DNA of 64,000 nucleotides, from the NCBI GenBank assembly GCA_900095095.1, contig FMBT01000296.1:124001-188000 (forward strand). Reading direction: 5' to 3'. The stretch comes from Fragilariopsis cylindrus CCMP1102 (taxonomy: Eukaryota; Bacillariophyta; Bacillariophyceae; Bacillariales; Bacillariaceae). Positions 44,451-56,986 of this stretch are shown here, one piece after another; within the stretch, counting starts at the first letter, position 1, and each line of letters begins with the position of its first letter. The translations under genes and the position numbers were made by a program. The notes below the pieces were generated by a model. That model did not search any database, was not told the origin of the DNA, and worked only from the letters and a program-made list of their open reading frames with translations.

Positions 44451-45571
44451 CCTCATCTCCAGTTCATAAAACTCCCTGTAAAAACAACTATTGTTCTTTA
44501 CGAATACAATTGTGTTCTTTTCCGAACGAATGCAATTGTTCTTCATTATGTGTGATACATGATTCACACTTCTTGATCAGTGTTACACTTCTCATTTCAG
44601 CGTTCTCTCATTTTGTGTTCTCTTCCATATCATTTTAATTATGATGCTTTTACCTCGACTATGATATACGTTATAAAAATTATAACATTTTTCTTCTTTG
44701 TGTGCCACAATAATTTTAATTGTGATGCTTTTTACCTCGAATATGACACATCATGCAATGGGTTATCTACTTTACTCGCGTACAGTATCGTCGTACAGTA
44801 TCCCGAAAATATCATCATAATATTAAGCCTAAGTATCGTAGTACTAGTATACCATCCGGAGGTTTGCAATCGCTGTTACAGTGTAACATAATATACTGAT
44901 ACGTTGTACTGCCTAGGTAGATTAGCTGGCTACAACGACTTCTATTAAAAAAGAACACATTCTATTTTGCTTTTTCTATATTGTTCAAAAACATACTCAC
45001 AGCAGTATTCTTGTACAAACAATACACGTCGTTGTCGAAAACACATATCCATCCATTTATTCATTCATTCATTCATATTTATCACTAACATATATCAGAC
45101 CATACCGTTCCATACCATACCATAATATACTGTACTGTCCTGTACTGTTCTATTCTGTACTGCAGTATCATATCAATCTATCGTTTTTCATCGATCGTCG
45201 TTCGTCGTCAATCATCATTAAAGTCATCATCATAAAGTAGTATCTTAGACGACCTCTGAATCAGTAACAAAATTGATAATAACAAACTTAGAGTGAGCAG
45301 TAGGATATATTGTCATTGTCTTTCTACGCTGTCTCCTTCCATATCTATTGAATATATTATTACTATAATAAAAATAATCAACGACACAACAAAATATTTT
45401 TCTTATAAACAGAATAATAATTAGTTAGAAAGACCGACAGATAAAACAAGGTAAATAGCAATTTTTACGTGTACAACTTGCATCGAATTCAGATCACCGA
45501 TACGTATCTTGTTCTTTAATCGCTCTCACTAAATATCTGCTCGCTCTCTTCCTTCACTCTCTTTCGCAAAC

Positions 45572-45605
<34 letters not shown>

Positions 45606-45657
45606 TCACACGCGTTCGTATCATCAAGATACCACCACCTTTTGTTGGGAACAAGCA
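44451..45657. other. Intergenic upstream of the LRR gene
   Basis: Contains a short duplication ('taattttaattgtgatgc' at about 44709, similar near 44631), CATTC and 'tactgtactg' runs near 45060-45160, and a 'tatatatatata' followed by (CA)n at 45576-45606, within 80 bases of the LRR gene ATG. No supported gene. Confidence 0.5.
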
Positions 45658-48600
45658 ATGAGTCTACCGCAAAATAAAAACGACTACATTGAGTGTGGCA
45701 TTATTGGAATTGATGATGATGAAAACAATAATAGTAAGCATGTAGCACATACCGAAAGCAATAACAGTAGTAGTTTCATTGCAACTGATGATTATAGTAC
45801 ATCCAATAGCGACGAAAATGAAAGAAACAAATCAAGTGATGTTCCTATTGTTTTTGCCTCTGAAGACTTCAGCAGCAAGTCCTCAGCAGTTGGAAAAAAG
45901 AAGAAGGAAAAGAATTCGTCAAGTAAAGCAAATAAAAATAATGAAGAAGTTAATCCTTCCAGCGTTAAACCAAAAGATAAAGAAGAAGAAAAAGAAGAAG
46001 AAGGAGGAGGAGGAGGATGTAACAATAAGGAAGTTGCAGTATTAGTATTACCACCCAGTAACAAAAACACCATAAATTGTAATATCAATACCAATAACGG
46101 TAGCAGCAGCAGTATCATCAGCAAAAGTAACAACGCTATCTTGGTATCAAAATTAAACAATAATGAAGAAATAGTCCATTTTCCTGACTGTATATTAGAA
46201 AAAGAACGAGACGATTATGGAGCGAGCAACAAGAAAGTTGCAGAACAACGAGTATTACCCAGTAACGAAGATGACTTTAGTAATAGTAGCACCTTCACTA
46301 GCAAGCCGTATCCTGCAGACACCTACTCATTTTTATGTCTTTATGGTCCTGTCGAGAATCCTGGTTATTTTTCATATGGTGTTATGGTGTACCTATTCCA
46401 GATGACATTCCTTGTACTGATGGTGCTTAGTGTGACCCATCCGGACTGGTCCAGTAATGGTGACGCGGATAATCCTGATGGAGGAAGAGGATCTATTCTA
46501 GCAAGAATTGCAGTATTTGTTCCATCACATGTTAGTCCACTAGTTAGAGCTACCCAAATTACAGCTACATTGTCATATGTTATTTTTGCAGATTCAACTG
46601 TGCTTGACGTTGTCACAGCTGTTGAATTATTTCCACGTTTTAATCAGGCAACAAGTGACGATAAGCTTGGGTGCATGATATTTGCTTCTATTCTACGTTT
46701 AAGTCAGGGTATTTTTGCAATAACTGTAACACTCTTACTAATTGTAACTTCATCCACTACAATTGAAATTATCTTAAATTTCACAGCAATTAATTTTATT
46801 TCAACTCTTGATAATGTTGGATTTGAAATTATTAAGTGGGGAAAGTATGGAACAAAGTTTGAAGAGGAAGCAAAACGCATTGAGAAGCTACCACTTCCCA
46901 GATGCATCTACAGGAAATACAAGCATGTTCGATATTTATGTACTATCATCCCCGTTGGTGTGATATTGTTTTCAATGATATGCTTTATGATTATTCTTCA
47001 GGAAAGTAATAGTCATTGGGTCACCAAAATATTTAGGGTTCAATTTCGAGACAAGGAACAAGGACTACAGGTATACAATGGCTGCTATCAGAAGAATGAA
47101 GATGCTATCAATAGGTATGAAGGATTTAGAAGAAAGTTATATGAGAGTTTTGGGTATAACTCTGAGAGTGCTAAATTTGGATATTGTATTGATGATCGTC
47201 GCTGGATCCTCTTCAATGGTAACAGTACTAATGCTTGTGAGGCACGTGGCAATGATAATGAATTAGCCCGTTCTTCAAAAACAGATACCTTTGATGTTTC
47301 AACAATGTTTGAAGAACAATGGTATACTTCAAGTACACCTCTTGAAGTTTACTTTGTTGAAGAAAATGGTGATATTGAATTAAATAATAATACGTGTTTA
47401 TCATTTATTGGTGATAGTAATTGTGATTCAGTTCTTAATGAGTTTGATTTTCAATATGATGGTGGAGATTGTTGTGCTGCTACTTGCTCTGGATTCAATT
47501 GCGGTATTGGATCCCTCAAGAATGCATTTGGTGCAACAGATAATATTAGATCTGGAGATGGTTTCCCCAATTGTGTAAATCCTGATATGGTCCCTATAAC
47601 TATTCGTCTTGATAATATCTTACGCAGTTTTGATCCTTTTACTATTTCTATTCCAGATGGGTCTAATAAAAGTTCAACTATTAATGATATTCCTACGAAT
47701 AGCGTTGATGATGACTCCTATTTAAAAGAGAAGTTAATAAAGGGACCAATAAAGCCATTACTACTTATTGACTGTGATGGAAGTAATGTTTTGAGCATTT
47801 ATGTTGAAGAGTCCATGGAAAATCAAACAGAAACAATTATGGTTAGTGATGGTGCTGATTGTACCATGACTATTAGAAATGATGGTAGTGCTATTAGAAA
47901 TAATGGTAGTCCTTCTGATCCAATTTGGAATGCAGACTATACAATTTTACATGGAGACAAAAAATCTATTGAAAGTAATTTGATTGTGGTTGCTCAGTCT
48001 TCTAGTGCTAAAGAAAGTACTTACGACTTTAAAAGGATACCAGAATGTTATCTTGATAAGCTTTCTGATTATATTGATAGATCAATTGTTTATAATGGTA
48101 TTGATTTTGACCCAACAGCAAAAGCAGTTAATTGGTTAATGAATGATGAATCAGAAACCTCAATGTGTGAGGATCCTTTTCTCCTTGAAAGATATGCATT
48201 AGCTGTAATTTACTTTGCTGCTCCCTCAAACTTTCCTGATTACGCATTGATTAGTACAACAAGACAATGTGTTTGGCCCAGCATCATATGTGATGAAGGA
48301 ACTGTAATAAGTTTGAATATGAACAATAAAAGTCTTATCGGTACCATTCCAAGTGAGATAGGATTGTTGACCTCACTTGGAAGTCTTTCTATGTTTTCCA
48401 ATGCTCTTACTGGTACCATTCCCAGTGAGATAGGATGGTTGACCTCCCTTGAAAATCTTAGTTTGGATTCCAATGCTCTTACTGGTACTATTCCCAGTGT
48501 GATGGGATTGTTGACCTCACTTCATTTTCTTTCTCTGGATACAAATAAGCTAACTGGTACCATTCCCAGTGAGATAGGATTGTTGACCTCACTTAACATT

Positions 48601-49299
48601 CTTTCTCTGTCTTATAATGCTCTTACTGGTACCATTCCCAGTGAGATTGGACTGATGACCTCACTTGGAACTCTTAATTTGCAGAGCAATGAGCTAACTG
48701 GTTCCATTCCCAGTGAGATAGGATTGTTGACCTCACTTGATTTTCTTCTTCTGGGTTTCAATGCTCTTACTGGTACTATTCCCAGTGTGATAGGATTGTT
48801 GACCTCACTTAACATTCTTTCTATGTTTTCAAATGCTCTTACTGGTAACATTCCCAGTGAGATAGGATTGTTGACCTCCCTTGATCTTCTTTATTTGGCT
48901 TACAATGCTCTTAACGGTACTATTCCAATTGAGACTAAACTGTTGACTTCACTTGAAGAACTTTATTTGTCTTCCAATGAGCTTACTGGTTTCATTCCCA
49001 GTGAGATAGGATTGTTGACCTCCCTTGAAATGCTTTCTTTGCATTCAAATGTGCTTAATGGTTCCATTCCAAGTGAGATTGGTCTGTTGACCTCACTCAA
49101 TAGTCTTAATTTTGCTATCAATGAGCTTATTGGTTCTATTCCCAGTGAGATAGGATTGTTGACCTCCCTTGAAGAACTCTATTTGTGTTACAATGCTCTT
49201 ACTGGAACCATTCCAAGTGAGATAGGATTGTTGACCTCACTTTATGATATTAATTTTGAAGATTCCAATGTGTCAAATCATACATTATGTCCGTTCTGA
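45658..49299 (+). CDS. Multi-TM, LNR and leucine-rich-repeat protein
   Basis: Protein of 1213 residues, single exon. Residues 1-230 are disordered (Asn, Ser, Lys and Glu tracts). Residues about 239-450 hold four to five predicted TM helices, including 'VMVYLFQMTFLVLMVLSV' and 'IIPVGVILFSMICFMIIL'. Then an extracellular-type region with a Notch/LNR-like Ca-binding motif 'FDFQYDGGDCC' inside a Cys cluster (about 580-610). Residues about 890-1205 are 13 LRRs of exactly 24 residues, consensus 'TGTIPSEIGLLTSL', the plant-type spacing common in diatoms. It ends soon after the last repeat, with no C-terminal TM or kinase. The likely role is recognition or adhesion at the cell surface, inferred from architecture. 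The LRR block is very uniform in DNA, so repeats have been homogenised or recently expanded. Confidence 0.85.
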   Translation: MSLPQNKNDYIECGIIGIDDDENNNSKHVAHTESNNSSSFIATDDYSTSNSDENERNKSSDVPIVFASEDFSSKSSAVGKKKKEKNSSSKANKNNEEVNPSSVKPKDKEEEKEEEGGGGGCNNKEVAVLVLPPSNKNTINCNINTNNGSSSSIISKSNNAILVSKLNNNEEIVHFPDCILEKERDDYGASNKKVAEQRVLPSNEDDFSNSSTFTSKPYPADTYSFLCLYGPVENPGYFSYGVMVYLFQMTFLVLMVLSVTHPDWSSNGDADNPDGGRGSILARIAVFVPSHVSPLVRATQITATLSYVIFADSTVLDVVTAVELFPRFNQATSDDKLGCMIFASILRLSQGIFAITVTLLLIVTSSTTIEIILNFTAINFISTLDNVGFEIIKWGKYGTKFEEEAKRIEKLPLPRCIYRKYKHVRYLCTIIPVGVILFSMICFMIILQESNSHWVTKIFRVQFRDKEQGLQVYNGCYQKNEDAINRYEGFRRKLYESFGYNSESAKFGYCIDDRRWILFNGNSTNACEARGNDNELARSSKTDTFDVSTMFEEQWYTSSTPLEVYFVEENGDIELNNNTCLSFIGDSNCDSVLNEFDFQYDGGDCCAATCSGFNCGIGSLKNAFGATDNIRSGDGFPNCVNPDMVPITIRLDNILRSFDPFTISIPDGSNKSSTINDIPTNSVDDDSYLKEKLIKGPIKPLLLIDCDGSNVLSIYVEESMENQTETIMVSDGADCTMTIRNDGSAIRNNGSPSDPIWNADYTILHGDKKSIESNLIVVAQSSSAKESTYDFKRIPECYLDKLSDYIDRSIVYNGIDFDPTAKAVNWLMNDESETSMCEDPFLLERYALAVIYFAAPSNFPDYALISTTRQCVWPSIICDEGTVISLNMNNKSLIGTIPSEIGLLTSLGSLSMFSNALTGTIPSEIGWLTSLENLSLDSNALTGTIPSVMGLLTSLHFLSLDTNKLTGTIPSEIGLLTSLNILSLSYNALTGTIPSEIGLMTSLGTLNLQSNELTGSIPSEIGLLTSLDFLLLGFNALTGTIPSVIGLLTSLNILSMFSNALTGNIPSEIGLLTSLDLLYLAYNALNGTIPIETKLLTSLEELYLSSNELTGFIPSEIGLLTSLEMLSLHSNVLNGSIPSEIGLLTSLNSLNFAINELIGSIPSEIGLLTSLEELYLCYNALTGTIPSEIGLLTSLYDINFEDSNVSNHTLCPF

Positions 49300-51300
49300 A
49301 CCTGCTTGTTGCTGATCGCATTTTAGAACCAGCGGTCGGCCCTTTGGCTCGACAAATGGAAAGTGCTGTAACGACCTCAACCGAAGCACATCTACGAACG
49401 GAGGCGGAGGAAGCCAATGAGAGACGATGACTGGAGAAAGAAAAACTGAAGAATGTCGAAGATCAATTTGCACTCCCAACGATTGAGCGATGCAATTTTT
49501 CAAAACTCTACAATTCCAAGGAATTGACGAACAAGATTATGCTACCTATGTCTTTGACTCCACTGGGAGCAGTCGCTTCCATACCTTAAATGCTCTTCCA
49601 TACGTATTTATGATGTCTACTGATGGATGCAAATTGTTATCTGAAACACAAGGTTTTGTGCCTACTGAATGGTATGAAGCAAAAACCGAAGTGAAGCGTA
49701 TCAGCCAGTATTGACCTGACTCCTTGGGTAATTGCATCATACTTCGCAACAGGACTATATTCGAGCTATAAAACATACAGGGACTATTTTCTTAAGTTTA
49801 GGATGGGATCTGATAGGAAAAGTAGGCAAGCGCAGGCACCTCCCTGTATGCATATATCTTGCACGGTAGTACTCATGGATAATCTTGTGAAAAGTATCAC
49901 GTCAAACGTACTGTTCAACCACCGAAATTAGTTAGTGATGATTGCCAAACTTCCATGAAGAAGAATCTTGAATGGCTACCTTTTGTATCTACGACAAGTT
50001 GAGCAACTACCACCGCACCCCGTAGTCCTAGAAAAAAAGGCAGCCTCTACTAGGAGCTAGGCGGGAACAAGATTTAATAATCCGTTCCGGGATGGCAGAT
50101 TCAAGCTTGATAATAAATTCTATGCTACCGTAAAGGAAAAGGCAGAAAGGAAGACTACTGGCGAAGCAAAGGCAGCTGGAAAGACTCCTCCCATGACGGC
50201 CGAAGGAAAGGATCGCTACACCACATGGTATTCAAAAGGATAATACGGAGATACTTTCTAGTTGGTTGGTGATCACATCGATTAAGCAACTCCGTAACTG
50301 AAAGACGAGCTTTATGAATTTGTAAGATCAGGCTGCGCCTGAGTCTTTGGCGAGCTGTAATTAAGACACTTAATTTTTTGTCTATTAAATTTGATCTAGG
50401 TAAGAGTCTACTGTCATTTTCTGAAATATGAAGTAAATCAAAATAGAACCTTGTGTTGCGCCCGTCTCTGTACTGTCCCATCCCATGCAATGTGTTGCAC
50501 CAGTCTACGTACTATCCCAATGCCAAATGAAGTAGTCCGCCACTGCCTCCAAATTTGTGCCTATCAAGAAGTTGCCTGCCATAAAGAAGGTGTCACTGCT
50601 TGCTACTTGCGATCCAAGTGATTGTCCAGAACAAAAACGATATCCTCCTTATCCACACGTCCCCGATCGCATGGATGCCCTGGTGGAACAACTTACACAA
50701 CGATATGAATTATCTGATTCATATGGCAACTTTATTTGTGAACCCTGATATTGCTAGTATCAACTACCCGGCTTCACATCTTCTACGTCGTTTTCAAAAG
50801 GCTGGCACGCCTGCAATACTATCTTGATTACAGTGGAAATCCAATCAAATTGTAAAGACTGTTGCTGATCTGGCCAATATGCTGGTCGTAATGATAATGC
50901 CGCTATGCTATGCCCAAGGCCCGTTTGACGCCGCATCGATCGGATGAAGTTTTGGAGTCAACATCAAATGAAAATGAGGAGGTTCCTACTCCTCCTAACG
51001 TACATACTATTTCCCAGGCCTCTCAAATATTAGAATATCTACTACCTGGACAATTTTTGTGGTCTAGTATAGGGAAATGAATGGGAACGGAGCACCGTGT
51101 AGATCTTTCTTTTCCAAGCTCTCGACCAAGTGTTTCGCCCTCTAGACAACGACGATACCGAGTACCGGCAAGAACCTGCTTCTACTTAGAAATTAAAGAA
51201 ATGAGACGCATGCTGCCCTATCAGATGATGAAGAAGTTGTCGACTGGAGCGGTGGCAATGTTATCATTATTATCACAATCAAATGCAGATCTTCTTTGAG
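49300..51300 (+). other. Region of broken coding relics
   Basis: Protein-like text appears in several short plus-strand stretches, such as 'KNVEDQFALPTIERCNF' at about 49453 and 'SYGNFICEP' or 'NPDIASINYPASHLLRRF' at about 50700-50800. None is long, and the product is not recognised. The pattern suggests an old mobile element, perhaps a retroelement, with many breaks. Family, borders and age cannot be given. Confidence 0.35.
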
Positions 51301-51360
51301 TGCTAGTGCTAGTGCTAGTGCTAGTGCTAGGGCTAGAGCTAGAGCTATGGCTATGGATAG
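51301..51360. repeat. (GCTAGT)n hexamer repeat
   Basis: Four to five GCTAGT units that fade into GCTAGA and GCTATG, followed by a short GATGTT run. Confidence 0.85.
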
Positions 51361-52793
51361 TGCTTCTAATGCTGATGTTGATGTTGATACTGAGGCGGAT
51401 GAATCATAATCTTCCCGATACTATTAGTTGAATTGTATTACTTAGTACGAAAATGTCAGATTTCGTAACGACTTTACCTAGTTAAATTATAACTCCTTCA
51501 AGGGCAACATGTTCTATCCTCTGTGGGGAACTAACTATATTACTGAGTGTGCTGCATGCTGCAAAACCGAAAACGTCCATTTGCATGATGCAATTGGTTA
51601 AGTTGAATACAGAATTATAATTACTTAAGGTGCGCCGCTGCTTGTTCTATGGTGATTCCTTCGTATGTCGGCTAGAACGGATATGCGAAAAATATAGTTA
51701 ATCATTAGAGGTACCGTAGAGAAAGGTAAGGGAGACCGAGCAAGAATACGAAGTACAGTACCTCAACAAAGTTTATTCGTCACACAAAATCCACCAGCCG
51801 CGCACTGTCGCGGAATAAATTTAAAATCTAAAAGAAATCATCTAAAAGAAATCTGTGTTCTCCGTTTCTGAACGTAATTGTTGCCTTGCTGTAGATGTCG
51901 AAGTTAGTTGCCTTTGGTGTAGTTTGTCGTGTTGTTATCTACAGTGTGTGTATCAGTATTTGTTTCTTGGTGTGTTTTCTTTTCAAAAAGTGTATCCCTT
52001 CCTTACTAAAACTAGCGAGTAGTACAGTACGACGTAGTTAAGACTGTTTCAGTACCAGTACTCCTTCGTAGCTACACAAATCTGGAAGATATCGAACAGA
52101 GACGTTTTCTACCTCGTATAAGTCGTTGTCTTCATACAACAATTCGATGACAATTGAGTCGAAGATAGAGCGAAGAACGCACGAAGCGAAAATAAAAATA
52201 AGTTGAAAAATAAATGTATAAGTAGGTTTTGTCTTATAATCTTATTAGCGTATATGTCTTCTTTGTGCTTAGCCAGCAATTGTGGGACGACTTCCGTCAA
52301 GTTCCTCTTCTCCAGAAAAAAACCAAAAAAAAAACTAAAACGGAATCGAAAATGAATCACAAGGCAAGCTGGTGTTCTCGACGCAGCCCTTGTAGTAGCC
52401 TACGGTCGTTCGTTCCGGTTGCCATCATCCTGTGTAAAAAAATGTGGACTACAAATATATATATAATACAATTCTATTCTATTTATTATTTTTTCTAGTC
52501 CATCTCCTAATTAGGACCATAGGAATAGAATAGGACCATAGAAAGTACCTATAGTACGTTACAGTGCAGTGCGGTGCGGTACGGTACGGCACAGTGCGGT
52601 ACAGCTCAGCTCAGTTCAGTTCAGTTCAGTTCAGTTCAGTGCATCCATGTGTTATGAAATGGAATAAGAGTGAGTCAAGTCAAGTCAAAATCAAATCTAA
52701 ATGCAAGTCCAAAGTCAGGTCTTCAAAGTGGCATCATGCGTGGAACGATGTCATGAACAAATTCAGATCAGATCAGCTCTCTCTGCATACATT

Positions 52794-52831
<38 letters not shown>

Positions 52832-53129
52832 GATTATAGGAATTGTTTTTTTAAACGTATCTGATTCATTACATTAGCTACTCTCATCTATTATTACAGT
52901 AGGTCTGGATTAATCATCAACACACACATGCAGTAGGGAGGGAATGCATTCTGGAAGGAAGATGTAAAAAAATAAACTAGTCCGAAATAAATAAAATGTA
53001 GGAAAGTAATCTAATTTCCAGTCACGGACGGCATAGATAAATGAGTCAAATCACTCGTGACTCGAGAAAGGAGTCGACTTTGACCTCACACGGCTCGAGT
53101 CACGTGCTTCGACGCGCACACAAGAATTC

Positions 53130-53162
<33 letters not shown>

Positions 53163-54058
53163 GACAAAAAAAAAATGCTGCCTTTTATAATCAGAAAAAT
53201 ACCATCGTCAATACCACTCTCCCTTCCTCCTTTCTTGTCCATTTTCCACCAAACCAACGCTAAATCTATAGATTATGACTTTCCAGTGCGTTCTCTATCA
53301 ATTTTCCTAAACTTCTACGATTCAATCATCTTTGAAAAGCACCCCAAATATTACGAAGAAAAGAGGAGATAGTAGGTGTAATAGAAAATTTGTCTTGACA
53401 GCGTATCAACGATAGGGTGTTAATGCGGTTGTTGGAAAAAGGAAAAAAACACCTAAATGAACGATTTTGATTGGCTAAAATACTAGCATTTCAAAGTGCG
53501 CATCATGATGTATGTGTGTGTCATTGTTGAGAAATTGTTTTACTGTGCTGCTGTACAGTACTTAGTATTTCGCGTCCTGCCTGCATTTGTGAGTGCATTT
53601 ATGATGCAATACTGTACTGTATATATCGTATACTAGTATCACAATAAAGACACAATAAAGACAAGAAACAAACAGAGACACAACAAGACAAGACAGCATC
53701 ATCATCATCATCATCCTCATCGCTATCCTCCAATCCCAAAAACAGCGAACCTTGTCGTACTGTACTTAAAACTTGTACCTTACTTTTCTACTTTCCTTGA
53801 TTCGATTCGGTTGGATTCGATTCAGATTATTCACTGTACTGTACTTTGCATTTACTAACTAGCTAGCTAGCTATTACTCTTGTACCGACGCAACGCAACG
53901 TAACGCAACGCCTTGCGACCGTACTTGTACTTGTACAACCGATATATCAACTCTGCTCAGCTCAGCTCTGCCTTCTCTGATCGACAATCAAGAATAAAAG
54001 AAACAAGACCAAGAACAAAACAAAAACAAAACAAAACAAAAACAAAAGAAACAATAGA
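51361..54058. other. Intergenic, repeat rich
   Basis: No supported gene in 2.7 kb. Repeats: (CAGTT)n at about 52610-52640, (TCG)n at 52797-52830, an A run of about 27 at 53130-53156, (CAT)n at about 53696-53715, 'ctagctagctagct' at 53860, and AAAAC runs just before the TMEM220-like gene at 54010-54050. 'gtacagtac' palindromes occur around 53560 and 53610. Confidence 0.5.
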
Positions 54059-54784
54059 ATGGGAATATTAAATGATATTACTACTACAAAATTAGATTCC
54101 TATGCAATCAATATATATTGTATCGTGTCGGCATTATTTTTTTCAGCCTGTGGATATGCACAATTAAATGATCCATTACCCTATTCAGTATTCTGGTTTT
54201 TGGCATATATAGTGGGTGGTACTGTTCCTAATTTATATTGGATCACAAGAAGTAATTGTACAAATAATGGTAATAGTAATGGTGGTAGTAATGGCGGTAG
54301 TAGTACATCAACATATAATAGCAAACAAAGATATGTACTACAATTACTTTTGTTCTATGGATTTACATCTATAATGATTCTTTGTATACTCTATAAGATG
54401 ATAACTGTTGCACCAAAATTATTTGCAGATGATGTAACACAACATCATTATGGTATAGTATGGGCTTTCATGGAACATGAAGAAGGACGTGACTCATGTG
54501 GTCTATTGTTGTTAATATTACATGTTTTATATATGAATACAGTGTTATCACGTACTACGGATCCTACTCAAAGTAGTAGAAGAAATAGTGAAACTAGTAC
54601 AACAACTTATAAACGTTTTATTAGTATTGTCTGTTCACCAACAATAGTATCAATATTTTTATTGATGGTATTAGGTATATCCATCTATACCTGGATTGTC
54701 CATCATCCAGAGATGGTAGCAAAGTATGGAGTACCACATTGTCAAGGTACGATGTTTGGTCGTGAGGATAATAATGAATTATAA
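54059..54784 (+). CDS. TMEM220-family membrane protein
   Basis: Protein of 241 residues with five predicted TM helices (about 15-33, 43-61, 93-113, 146-162 and 194-213). The first ends in 'YAQLNDP', and the fourth is preceded by 'EHEEGRDSCGL'; both are the hallmark motifs of the TMEM220 family, whose biochemical role is unknown. It is longer than usual family members (about 160 residues) because of a Ser/Gly/Asn insert after helix 2 and a Ser/Thr insert before helix 5. Single exon. Family call is fairly sure. Confidence 0.8.
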   Translation: MGILNDITTTKLDSYAINIYCIVSALFFSACGYAQLNDPLPYSVFWFLAYIVGGTVPNLYWITRSNCTNNGNSNGGSNGGSSTSTYNSKQRYVLQLLLFYGFTSIMILCILYKMITVAPKLFADDVTQHHYGIVWAFMEHEEGRDSCGLLLLILHVLYMNTVLSRTTDPTQSSRRNSETSTTTYKRFISIVCSPTIVSIFLLMVLGISIYTWIVHHPEMVAKYGVPHCQGTMFGREDNNEL

Positions 54785-55193
54785 ATTATAATATATAAAT
54801 CGTGAAGTAACTTGTTTGAAGTAAGAAGAATAAAAATAAAATGATGGTATGGTAATATTTAGGAAAAAGGAAAACAATGAATGTAAAATGCAAGATTGGT
54901 CTATATACTGTATAATATATTGAGAAAACGAAACGACGTAAAGTTAAGTAGCTCGATCACGATTATTAAAAATATATATGAATTGAATCGAAATAGAAAT
55001 CAAAATCGAAAATGGAAATCGTCGTTTCTTTTAAGTTTTCAATAGATGGGTCAGCAACCTCCGTACGTGTGAATTAAGTTTAGATACGAATGAATATTAT
55101 TAATATGAATGCTTACAATTTCTTCCTACCAATGCTAATAGTAATTGCTGTTATATAAATGGTATAGATTTTGTTCCTCTGTCTATATGTTTT
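54785..55193. other. Intergenic between convergent genes
   Basis: AT-rich 3' flanks with short TA and GAAAT runs. No gene. Confidence 0.5.
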
Positions 55194-55933
55194 TCACCGC
55201 ATTGAGTTTCTGCTGCATGGTGTCGTTGGTGATGGTGGACGATTGATGTTGTCGTCGATGTCGCCGCCGAGGATGGTGACGTTGTTATTGTTGTAACTGT
55301 TGCCGGATTTGTTGCTGGTCTGTGTTATTTGTGATGGCGGCGTTGGTGGAGTGTAGTGTAGTGATGCTGTCTGCATCACTGCTGCGAAGATCACGTCTTT
55401 ATTCCTTTTCAATTTATAGGAGGCGTCTGTTTCACTGCTGCCAAGACCACTTCTTTATTATGTCTCAAATTAAGAGAGGCTTTTTCCAACGCCCAACCAT
55501 CCTGCTTCACTGCTGCCAAAAGCAATTCTTTATTGTCTAACAATCTGTTAGAGGTGTAGTACAACAACCTACTATTCTGCTTCACTGCTGCCAAAACCAC
55601 TTCTTTATCATCTTTCATCTCGTCAGAGGCGTGTTGCAACCCGTAACCATCCTCCATTACTGCTGCCAAGACCACTTCTTTATCATGTCTCAAATTACGA
55701 GAGACGAATTGCAACGCCTCACCATGCTGATTCACTGCTGCCAGAAACACTTTTTTATCGTCTTTCAACTCGGAAGAGGCGTAGTACAATGCCCTACCAT
55801 ATACATCCTGCATCACTACTGCTAAAACCACTTCTTTGTCATCTTTCAATTTATAAGAGGTGCATTTCAACGCCAGATCTTTCTCCTTCACTGCTGCCAA
55901 GACTGTTGTTTTAGAGCTGTACTCGTCGATCAT
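55194..55933 (-). CDS. DUF4116 repeat protein with a frame break near its end
   Basis: ATG at 55933. The first frame runs to 55409 (174 residues) and holds six to seven DUF4116 units of about 24 residues, such as 'LKDDKEVVLAVVMQD', 'MKDDKEVVLAAVKQN' and 'LRHNKEVVLAAVKQ'. The repeat continues in the neighbouring frame from about 55417 ('ASYKLKRNKDVIFAAVMQ'), then a Thr/Pro/Asn-rich tail that stops at 55194. The junction looks like a small deletion within a repeat unit, so the gene may be newly broken, polymorphic, or misassembled. DUF4116 repeats occur in large families in algae and large DNA viruses; function unknown. No intron signal fits the junction. Confidence 0.7.
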
Positions 55934-55942
55934 AACTTTCTT

Positions 55943-55985
55943 TCTTTCTTTCTTCCTTCCTTCCTTCCTTCCTTCCTTTCTTCTA
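55943..55985. repeat. (TTTC)n/(TTCC)n array before the DUF4116 start
   Basis: Compound tetranucleotide array that on the minus strand is a GGAA/GAAA run ending about 10 bases before the ATG at 55933. Confidence 0.9.
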
Positions 55986-56986
55986 CAATATACGTGTATT
56001 GTTTTGTTGATATTTATTTAATTACTTTGGACAGTAACTATACGAAATCGTTCATTTTCATCTCAACACCGTACTTCATCGCCATGTGCGTACTCGTGAT
56101 GCTGTCTACTTCACTGCTGCCAACAACTACTGTATTCTAGCTCGAAGCAGTGACAACCACTACTCTAAATTCTTTTTTCTATTGCTTGAAGTTGGATCCA
56201 TTTTTTTGCAACGATGTTGTGCCGTGTGTGTTCCACAAGCCAAACAATAATACTGAAACAACAAGAAGAACAGGAAGAACTACTGTGAAGTGACTGTGAA
56301 ATTTGACTGGTATCTTTTTTGTGATACAGAAGTAATTGTTCGACGACTTTACATACATGGTCGATAGATCAAAAAAGTATCCAAAGAGAACAATAGAAGT
56401 GATATTAATTTACTTTGCGATGACATCATGATGTGTCAGTTCATTTGTTGGGACGATCACGTACATTCTCTTGTCACAATTATACTTCTAAAGAAAGTTC
56501 TTCATAAATGCTATCAATATTGTAATATTCATAAAGTTGATGTCGCACATTAGTGCCTTCAACGATTGAAAACATAAAATTACGAGATTTCCATTCATTC
56601 TTCTACTACGACGTATAAAAGCTCTTATTTTAGGGTTATAGTTTTTCCACTTTCCATTATATTTTTTACAGTAACTTACCACTTACTTATTGACTAAAAA
56701 TTCGAAAATAAAAACAGCAATATTATCGTAGAAATTATATTTCAACGCAGAGATCAATAACTCATCTTAAACCATATATCGTCATTATTAATCTTCCTCT
56801 TATTACCCGAATTGTTCCTTATCGTAATCGCTTTGACTTAGTTTACAACATCGCCGGCTGAACTTGTCCATTTTATGTCTTGCACCTTGTTCAATAATAG
56901 TGTTCGGGCAGCGTAAACTTTAAATAGTTTGCGTTGAGTGTCTGTCTGCTAAGGGAATAACGGCACTGAACGCATCGGTCACCACC
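55986..56986. other. Intergenic
   Basis: Upstream of two divergent genes. A weak echo of the DUF4116 repeat ('ttcactgctgccaac') is seen at about 56109, suggesting that the family was once longer here. Nothing else supported. Confidence 0.45.
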
